A DNA stretch of 64,000 nt, taken from Begonia masoniana. Its lineage: Eukaryota; Streptophyta; Magnoliopsida; Cucurbitales; Begoniaceae. A model generated the notes under the pieces. That model was not told the origin of the DNA. It worked only from the letters and a program-made list of their open reading frames with translations, and ran no database searches. Position 1 is the first letter of the stretch; each line of letters starts with the position of its first letter. The position numbers were made by a program, and so were the translations under genes. Of the stretch, positions 56,640 to 64,000 are shown piece by piece. The DNA lies in the NCBI GenBank assembly GCA_022432975.1, contig CM039508.1, positions 16,294,609 to 16,358,608 on the forward strand, read 5' to 3'.

Positions 56640-59094
56640 AACCCCTGACCCGATCGGGGCCGGCGAGCCTCACTCTAGACATTTAAAACGTGGACTAATT
56701 TTTTTTTTGAACTTTTACTTTTAAAACCTTGACAGAGAAAATCTTCTTTGGAATTGAAAACTGGAAGATATATTAAAAGGCATGATAAATCGGATGACAT
56801 ATTTAAAACTGGAAGACAATTAAAATCGGACTACATAAATAGATGAAAAACAGGAAGACAGAAGTGGGCGACATTTAACTTTTACTGAAATGGACGACAG
56901 AGATGAAAGACAGAATAGACAACAGAAATAAAAGACAACAGATTTAGACGGATAATTTGGACGACGTTATCGCCCACGACTTTGGAAGATAACTTCGGAC
57001 GACATTACCGCCCATAACTTTGGACGATAACTTTGGACGACTATTTAAAGAACAGAATGGACGATGTTAAAACAATAAAGCAGGGTTTTCAGTCGATAAG
57101 ACACAGCACTTGAAGAGCTATGACCCACAACAAAATCGGTCGAAGTGACCTTGGTAATGAAATCGGTGGAAGTGACCTCGGTGATGAAATCAGTCGAAGT
57201 GACCTTGGTGATGAAATCGGTCGAAGCGACCTCGGCGATGAAATCGGTCGAAGTGACCTCGGCGATAAAATCGGTCGAAGTGACCTCGGCGATAAAATCG
57301 GTCGAAGTGACCTCGGTGATGAAATAGGTCGAAGTGACCTCGGCGATGAAATCGGTCGAAGTGACCTCGACCATAACACTTAACTAAACATTTATGAAAA
57401 GGATTCTAATGCGTCTGGACGACAGAACTGGATGACAGGAGTCGACGTTATCGCCCATAACTTTGGACGACGAAATATTCAACAGAATGAACAACAGAAA
57501 TGGACGACTGAGAAAGTTGGAAGACTTGAAAACTCGATAGACATATGTACTCCGCCGATCAATCGGTTACCCTAGGCGATCGATCGACTATCTTTCTGTT
57601 TGACGATTTGCTTCTTTTGACACAGAAAGCTTCAAACTCCAAAAACCCGATTCAAAACGAAATTTTAAAACATGTTTGAAAACATGACAGAAGTTCAAGA
57701 AATCTAACTACATAGATAGTTCTAAAACCTGAAACAATCCATGAACAATGTAAAGGAAAATCCCAAACGATTCCCATACAGAATACAACTGTCAGAACAG
57801 AGGTTTTAAAACTTCAACACCAAAACCTATACATTACTAAAAATCTCAACATAATCCCAACAGAGACTATACAAACATGACCTTCATTTTAAAAGCTTCA
57901 CCCTCGGGTCAGAAATGTGTCTGGCTGCCGCAACCACCCCCGAAAACTCGTGCTACCAACCACCTATTCGTCGGCCCGAGGCTCAACATCCTCATCCACG
58001 GGATCCGTACCTACATTAGGGAGTTTAACTATGAGTCTAAGGCTCAGTAAGAACATATAATGCAGTGATGCATATGCTATGCATGAACTTTCAAAATACA
58101 TGGACATTACATTATGTTCCACTAGACAGGGAGATATAAGTCGGGCTTATAGAGGAACTAGCGCAACAAGGGTGCACTTTCAGGCACATTACAGGGATAC
58201 ATTACATGAATACATAACAGGATATCAGTCCTCGTCTCACACTTAACAGTACATTACATTCAGGTTTTATCTTTATTAACTTCAAATCGTGTGCATAAAA
58301 CATTTGCATGACTTTCGGGAAAAACGTGTATGCATGAACATTCATTGTGCATAGACTTAACATAGTGGAAAACAGTTCAAAACACACATGAATAACAAGA
58401 TATCTAAACCGTGCATTGAGCATGACACTAAACTTATGGCCGAATCATCGACCTAACTACCCAACGATAACCCGATGACATTTTTGACCTAGTATCTCCG
58501 TGATGTAGGGCCTTAAGGGCCAACCTACGCATATGAACTTACCTGTTGTCCATGAGTTGCAGCACATATATATGTCCTCGGTGATTCACGAACCTATATC
58601 ATGCACAATCGGACATTAACCCTAAACTTCGACAAAACTAATAAGTAATTAACCTAAATTCGTTAACTATCTTAGAGGGTTACCTTTACTGGGAAAAACA
58701 AGAAAAGTTAGAGGTGAAAATTGTCGGCGTGGAGAGGAGGTTGTCTGGTTTGCGTGAAAGAGAGAGAGTAGCAGAGAAGAGAAAATGAGGAGTGTTTCAC
58801 GTAGGAGGAAGAGAAGAGAGGAAGAACATGGCTTCTTCAACAAGTTGAACACTTGGCATCCATCAATTGGCTTCCTCCCACCAACCTTAATTGGCTTCTT
58901 AATTTGCTCATCATTGGTTTCCAACTAAATTGTTATTTAGTTCGTCGACTCGTTCTCACGAATCTCTCTTATTCAATTAAACACATCGACAATTTCCACT
59001 AAAACATTCATTGTATTAATATTAAATTAATCCCGCTTAATGATTCGGGGAATAATTACATGGCCAAAATGCCGGGTGTTACATTCCACCCACC
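56633..59094 (-). repeat. 3' LTR of the Tekay-like element (2462 bp)
   Basis: Starts TGTTACAAACCC, ends CCGGGTGTTACA and abuts the purine tract. Its first seven bases coincide with the last seven of the preceding LTR remnant. It contains a 27-bp tandem array (57132-57372) and many GGACGAC-type words. Confidence 0.8.
57132..57372. repeat. 27-bp tandem array, nine copies, inside the LTR
   Basis: The unit is GAAGTGACCTCGGTGATG, then AAATCGGTC. Copies start near 57141 and every 27 bp to 57357. Because 27 is divisible by three and the unit lacks stops, several frames on both strands stay open; none is a gene. Confidence 0.92.
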
Positions 59095-59122
59095 TTAACA
59101 AAACTTTGTCCCCAAAATTTGC

Positions 59123-60370
59123 TTAATCAAAAAGCTCCGGGTATTGGGCTCTAACGTCATGTTGTCTTTCCCAAGTGGCTTCTTCCACGTTATGATTGCG
59201 CCATAAAACCTTCACCAATGGGATCACTCTGTTGCGCAATACTTTGAGTGAGGAGTCCAAAATCTTTATGGGTCTTTCTTCATATGTCAACATCGGCATG
59301 ATATCTATGTCCACTGGTTTCACGATTTGAGTAGGATCTCGCACACATTTTCTCAGCATTGAAACGTGAAAGACGTTATGAACTCCATTCATGGACGCTG
59401 GCAGCTGCAGTCTGTAAGCCAGGCTTCCTACTTTCTTCAAGATGGGAAATGGTCCAACGAACCTTGGACTGAGCTTCCCTTTCTTACCGAACCTCATCAC
59501 GCCCTTGAAAGGTGACACCTTCAGGAATACTTCATTTCCTTCAGCAAATTCCAAGTCTCTTCTCCTCCGGTCCGCGTAACTTTTCTGTCGACTCTGAGCA
59601 GTATTGATTCGCTGTTTGGATAGTAGCAATCACCTCGGACATCTGCTGTAATAACTTGGGGCCGACAAGCCTGGATTCTCCAACTTCATCCCAACACAAT
59701 GGAAATCTGTATTTTCTGCCATAAAGAGCTTCGTAAGGAGCCATACCGATCGTAGCCTGATAGCTATTATTATAACAGAACTCCACTAACGACAAATATT
59801 TACTCCAAGGAGCATGAAATTCCAATACGCACGACCTTAACGTATCTTCCAGTATTTGAATCGTCCTCTCGGATTGTCCGTCCGTCTGTGGATGAAATCC
59901 CGTGCTGAAATTTAACTTGGTGCCCAAAGAGTTTTGCAAGCTTCTCCAAAACCTAGAAGTAAATCTAGGATCCCAGTCCAAAACGATCGACACTGGAATA
60001 CCATGCAGCTTGTAATTTCTCTAATATACAACTCAACATATTGATTCATAGAGAATGTCGTCGTTTTTACAGGTAGGAAATGGGCCAACTTCGTCAATCT
60101 ATCCATAATAACCCATATGCTATTATGGCCTCTAGTTGTCCTTGGTAGGCCAACAACGAAATCTATAGTGATGTTCTCCCACTTCCACTCAGGGATAGGG
60201 AGAGGCTGAAGTGTTCCACCTGGTCGTTGATGTTCAGCCTTCACTTGTTGACATACCATGCAAGACTCCACATATTTGGCTACTTCGTTCTTCATATTCG
60301 GCCACCAGAAGTGAAGTTTCAAGTCTTGATACATCTTCGTTCTTCCAGGATGCACTGAGAAAGAAGACGA
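59123..60370 (-). pseudogene. Gypsy integrase with chromodomain-like end (frameshifted)
   Basis: The zinc-binding part is SVHPGRTKMYQDLK, then CMVCQQVKAEHQRP (60225-60355). The core has ITIDFVVGLPRTTRGHNSIW, WDPRFTSRFW and [20 protein letters not shown], with the catalytic D, D and E present across two frames (59541-60180). The C-terminal frame (59123-59629) has LSPRFVGPFPILKKVG and the chromodomain-like VKVLWRNHNVEEATWE. Frameshifts lie near 59990 and 59600. Confidence 0.88.
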
Positions 60371-60489
60371 GTGGGCTTCCGATAAGATGTCCCCCCTTAG
60401 CTTTTCATCTCTCGAAACATAACCTGTCTTTGAACTTCAGAATACCATCATCTGAATGACTGAACTTGGAAGATGCATTAGGCAACTTG

Positions 60490-61052
60490 CTTATTATATC
60501 AGCCATCTCCTTCGAATTGATCTTCTGGGTTTCCTTAATTCAGTCCAGAATGGTTGGCCGTATTGTTAGATTCGCCAGTACAGCCGACAACTCAGAAACT
60601 ATCTCCATACCAAACTTCTGAATTTATGTCCTCAAAGGCATCGATACGGTCGACAGAGTTGGTTGCATAGCAGCCGGCATCCTGCTCAATGCATCGGCTA
60701 CCACGTTAGCTTTCCCCGGGTGGTATTTAATCTCGATATTATAGTCTTTCACAAACTCGAGCAACCGCCGTTGCCTCATGTTTAACTCCTTTTGAGTAAA
60801 TATATACTTCAAGCTTTTGTGATCCGAAAACACCTCACATGATTGTCCATACAAGTGGTGTCTCCATACTTTCAGTGCAAAAACAACTGCCGCTAACTCA
60901 AGGTCATGAATAGGGTAGTTTTGCTCGTGGTTCTTCAATTGTCTGGACGCGTACGCCACCACTTTTCCTTCTTGCATTAGTACGCATCCCAAACCAACCT
61001 TTGACGCATCGCAGTACACACTGAATTTTTCGTCTTCGACTGGCAATACCAA
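60490..61052 (-). pseudogene. Gypsy RNase H
   Basis: Open from 61052 to 60624: [20 protein letters not shown] (catalytic Asp), [40 protein letters not shown] and VVADALSRM. Downstream to about 60490 are the eroded spacer and start of the integrase arm. A frameshift separates it from the reverse transcriptase end at about 61080. Confidence 0.9.
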
Positions 61053-61085
61053 CAGAGGAGCAGTGCTTAATTTCTGTTTGAGTGT

Positions 61086-62255
61086 CTAAAAACTCTCTTC
61101 ACACACTTCGGACCACTTGAACTTGATATCTTTCCTCGTTAAGCTGGTCATAGATTTTGCTATCACGGAAAATTCCTTGATAAACTTTTTGTAATAACCA
61201 GCTAGCCCGATAAAACTTCGTACTTCGCTGGCATTCCTCAGCCTCGACCAGTCTTTCACAACCTGAATCTTGGCCGGATCCACTGAAACTTCTTCTGCAG
61301 ACACCGCGTGGACTAGGAAATTAGTCCTGCTCAACTAGAATTCACATTTTGACAGCTTGGGGTATAATTGGTGTTGTCTAAACGTCGATAGCACAATCGC
61401 CAAATGCTCCTTGTGTTCTGCTTCACTCTTGGAATAAACCAGGATGTCGTCAATGAAGACGATCACAAATTTGTCTAAAAAATCCTGGAATATCCTGTTC
61501 ATCAAGTCCATTAATGCCACCGGGGCATTAGTCAACCCAAACGACATCACTAAGAACTCATAGTGTTCGTATCGAGTCCTGAATGTGATCTTTGGAATAT
61601 CATCAGCCCTGACGTTCAATTGATAATAACCAGAGTGCAAATCAATCTTTGAAAATACTCGAGCCCCTTGCAGTTGGTCAAATAAATCATCGATTCTCGA
61701 CAACTGGTACTTATTCTTGATGGTCAACTTGTTCAGCTCCCGGTAATCGATGCACATACGTAGGGATCCATCCTTCTTCTTAACAAATAGGACAGGTGCA
61801 CCCCACGAAGAGAAGCTAGGGCGTACGAAGCCCTTGTCCACCAATTCCTTTAGCTGAGTCTTCAACTCCCTCAGCTCTATTAGCGCCATACGGTACGGAT
61901 TCTTCGATACCGGTTCAGCACCAGGACACACCTCAATCTCAATCTTAATCTCACGATCCGATGGTAATACTGGCAGGTTGTCCAAGAAGACTTTTGGGAA
62001 GTTTCGAACAACCGAAATGTTTTGGAGTTCCACGTCACCTTGCCTTTGAGCATTTACCACATAGGCTAGAAATTCAGCACATCCCGACCTCATCAACCTT
62101 TGAGCTTCTAAGGAGGATACAATAGGCATAGAGTGTTCCTTTAGTAGCCTGATAGGAGAACTCTTTCTCATTCGGGCGCTTAAAGGACACAAGTCTGGAT
62201 CTACAGTTAATGGTGGCAAAATGTTTAAGCAGCCAGTCCATTCCAAGATTTGCAT
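61086..62255 (-). pseudogene. Gypsy reverse transcriptase (one Trp-to-stop)
   Basis: The frame 61335-62255 contains [67 protein letters not shown] and the catalytic [11 protein letters not shown]. It ends at a TAG where KCEF is normally followed by tryptophan. Reading continues in frame with LSRTNFLVH and the connection FIGLAGYYKKFI (61086-61334). Confidence 0.92.
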
Positions 62256-62805
62256 CGTATCCTTTCATACCGATAATGATAAGATTGACATACAATTTTT
62301 GGTCCCCTACTGACACTATATCGACCTGCACTGCCCGCTTGGAGTGCATAAACTCTCCGGATGGTAGCATGACACTATAGGGCTGATCTAACGGCACAAT
62401 ACTTAAATTCTCCCTATCCACGAAATCTCTTGCCACAAACGAATGTGTGGCCCCCTTGTCCAGTAGAGTATAGGCAGGTAAATTACAGATTAAAATTGTA
62501 CCGGTGATAGTTGTGTGTTGGGCGTCATCATCATCCTCTATCATTGCAAAAACTCATGGCACGTCCCAATTCGATCTCGTGTTGGGCATTGGGCAATCCC
62601 GGACGTGATGACCCTCTTTGCCACACCGGAAGCAATGGCCGGTAAAGAGCCTGCATTCACCTATGTGACTTTTCTGGCAACGCGGACATACAGATAGCTG
62701 ACGAGCTCCCATAGGTCTTTTTCCCTTATCCGGATAAGCAGCAGTCTCATTGGGCCTCTTAACGCCCCTATTCTGTTGTTGTTGTGGTTGCCAATTTTGA
62801 CCCAT
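62074..62805 (-). pseudogene. Zinc knuckle and aspartic protease with altered active site
   Basis: The CCHC knuckle CFRCGKEGHHVRDCP (about 62580-62640) follows a CPRCQKSHIGEC pair. After a stop near 62550 the protease frame begins. The active site reads LLDKGATHSFVA at about 62430-62470, so the usual Asp-Ser/Thr-Gly is Asp-Lys-Gly (62452-62460). The flap and [11 protein letters not shown] region follow. A frameshift around 62240 leads to the reverse transcriptase frame. Confidence 0.87.
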
Positions 62806-62853
62806 TTGTTGTTGTTAAGGGGCATCATGAAGGAATCTCTTCGACAAATCCCT

Positions 62854-63576
62854 CTATTTCTGGAACTTCATTTCTAAGGCTTCCAACTGATAAGCCTTAG
62901 CCACCACTTTCGTGTACGGTGCCTCATCAAATCCCCCGGTTGTGATCCAGTGTATTAAGTCCATTTTCAGCCCTTGAATGAACTGGTGTACCTTATTCTC
63001 ATCGGTGTCCACCAAATGTGTTGCATAGCGGGACAAGGACTCAAACTTCTGAACGTATTCAGCCACTGATCCGTATTTTCGTAGCCAAGAGAATTCTATC
63101 ATCTTTTCCTTCCTCGCACTGTGATCGAAATACTTCTCATAGAATATCGGTTTAAATCCATCCCAGCTCAATGCCACTGTTGTTGCTTGGACGGTGTCCC
63201 ACTAAAATCCTGCATTCTTGGTGAGATGAAACGTGGAACATACAACCTTCTTATTTTCTTCCACTTCTGCGTAGTTGAACATTCGTTCGATATGCTGGAT
63301 CCATTCCTCAGCGTGAGCTGGGTCCGTTGATAATCCATCAAACATCGGCGGTTGGAGTCGCCAGAATTTGTCTCCACTGGTGTCACGTGGAGCATTCCCA
63401 TGATTATTGTTTCCGTTATCCTTCCTGGCCATCATGCGTTCCACCATACGGGACTGTACACCCACCAGTTCAGTTAAACGGTCAATGGCACTGACACTAT
63501 CGTTTGCTTTATCCTGATGTCCTCTCACCATTTTTAAGAAAATCCTATAAACAGAATAACTAAATTTAATAAACAA
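62854..63576 (-). pseudogene. Gypsy gag (one Trp-to-stop)
   Basis: The frame starts at MFIKFSYSVY or, better placed, at MVRGHQDKANDSVSAIDRLT. It continues with PPMFDGLSTDPAHAEEWIQH and CSTFHLTKNAGF, then a TAG near 63201 where tryptophan is expected before WDTV. It resumes with FYEKYFDHSARKEKMIEFSW, SVAEYVQKFESLSRYA and LKMDLIHWI, the standard retrotrans_gag core. Confidence 0.88.
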
Positions 63577-63693
63577 AACTTTTACATGAACTTAAACACT
63601 TACAGTTGGTGGAGCGACCTCATGTGGCGGATTGCGCAACCAGAGTGTTCTCTAGAACCGCTTTTAAAACCTGGCGGTCTCTCATGCCATAAC

Positions 63694-64000
63694 TGTGACA
63701 ACCCTCGACCCGATTGAGGCCGGCGAGCCTCACTCCGGACATTTAAAATATGGACTATTTTTTTGAACTTTTACTTTTAAAACCTTGACAGAGAAAACCT
63801 TCTCTGGAATTGAAGGCTGGAAGACATATTAAAAGACATGATAAATCGGATGACATATTTAAAACTGGAAGACAATTAAAATTGGACTACAAAAACAGAT
63901 GAAAAACAGGAAGACAGAAGTGGGCGACGTTTAACTTTTACTGAAATGGACGACATAGATGAAAGACAGAATGGACGACAGAAATAAAAGACAACAGATT
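63694..64000 (-). repeat. 5' LTR (partial) of the Tekay-like element
   Basis: TGTGACAACCCTCGACCC to the window edge aligns along its length with 56633-56940. The inner region next to it (minus strand GTTATGGCATGAGAGACCGCC) is the primer-binding position, but it does not match initiator tRNA-Met well. Confidence 0.85.

Larger units (their letters stand above)
56633..64000 (-). mobile_element. Ty3/Gypsy chromovirus (Tekay/Del-like), 5' LTR cut by window end
   Basis: The left LTR 56633-59094 and the start of the right LTR (63694 onwards) share CGACCCGAT/CTGACCCGAT, GGCCGGCGAGCCTCACTC and the next 300 bp. The differences are mostly C/T and G/A, roughly 8-10% by eye. Between them on the minus strand lie gag, protease, RT, RNase H, integrase and a chromodomain-like end. 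The purine tract next to the left LTR reads AAGGTGGGTGGA on the minus strand. LTR size (2.46 kb) and motif set suggest Tekay/Del. Protease and several frames are damaged. Confidence 0.9.

Noticed and set aside
57045..57383. Several overlapping open frames with nonapeptide-like repeats on both strands
   Set aside because: Produced by a 27-bp tandem repeat in an LTR. No start context, no domain.

Overview
This is nuclear DNA of a flowering plant, most likely a eudicot. It holds two intron-rich genes of typical plant type, AT-rich spacers, and many LTR retrotransposons of the plant Ty1/Copia (SIRE-like) and Ty3/Gypsy (chromodomain) lineages, several of them nested. A few dispersed repeats recall ones I associate with cucurbits, but that is memory, not proof, and I do not name a species. 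I see no rRNA, tRNA or CRISPR.

Layout: (1) 1-7363 is a decayed minus-strand Copia element whose 3' end lies outside the window. It is split by a 1.6 kb solo LTR (1186-2781, TSD TCATC). (2) 8412-27192 (+) is a ten-exon DUF676-type serine esterase/lipase gene of 434 codons. Its third intron has grown to 12.8 kb by insertion of a decayed Gypsy element (about 9990-17321, carrying a 260-bp fold-back element) and a complete 5.2 kb Gypsy element (17394-22620, TSD TATGG). Its eighth intron is 2.8 kb and ends in a 171-bp tandem duplication covering part of exon 9. (3) 28483-42533 is a minus-strand SIRE-like Copia element with an extra ORF after pol. A 5.04 kb solo LTR (36665-41708, TSD GCAAC) carrying two satellite-like arrays has landed in its gag gene. 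(4) 43137-45826 (-) is a CBL-interacting protein kinase gene, best matching CIPK21, with 14 exons. (5) 46260-52140 is an AT-rich spacer. (6) 52140-54960 holds Copia RT/RNase H debris, part of it duplicated. (7) 54965-56639 is a Gypsy LTR remnant, abutting a 7.4 kb minus-strand Gypsy chromovirus (56633 to the window end).

The two host genes are unrelated in function. One is a predicted hydrolase; the other is a kinase that would be controlled by calcium sensors of the CBL family. Nothing suggests they work together. All retroelement genes I can trace carry stops or frameshifts.

The most unusual signal is in the SIRE-like element: a 12-nt paired word (TGACAYCNNNTG repeated head to tail) recurs at about a dozen places in its LTR, gag, protease, integrase, RT, RNase H and extra ORF. 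It is used in two reading frames as well as in non-coding DNA, so the constraint looks nucleotide-level rather than protein-level.
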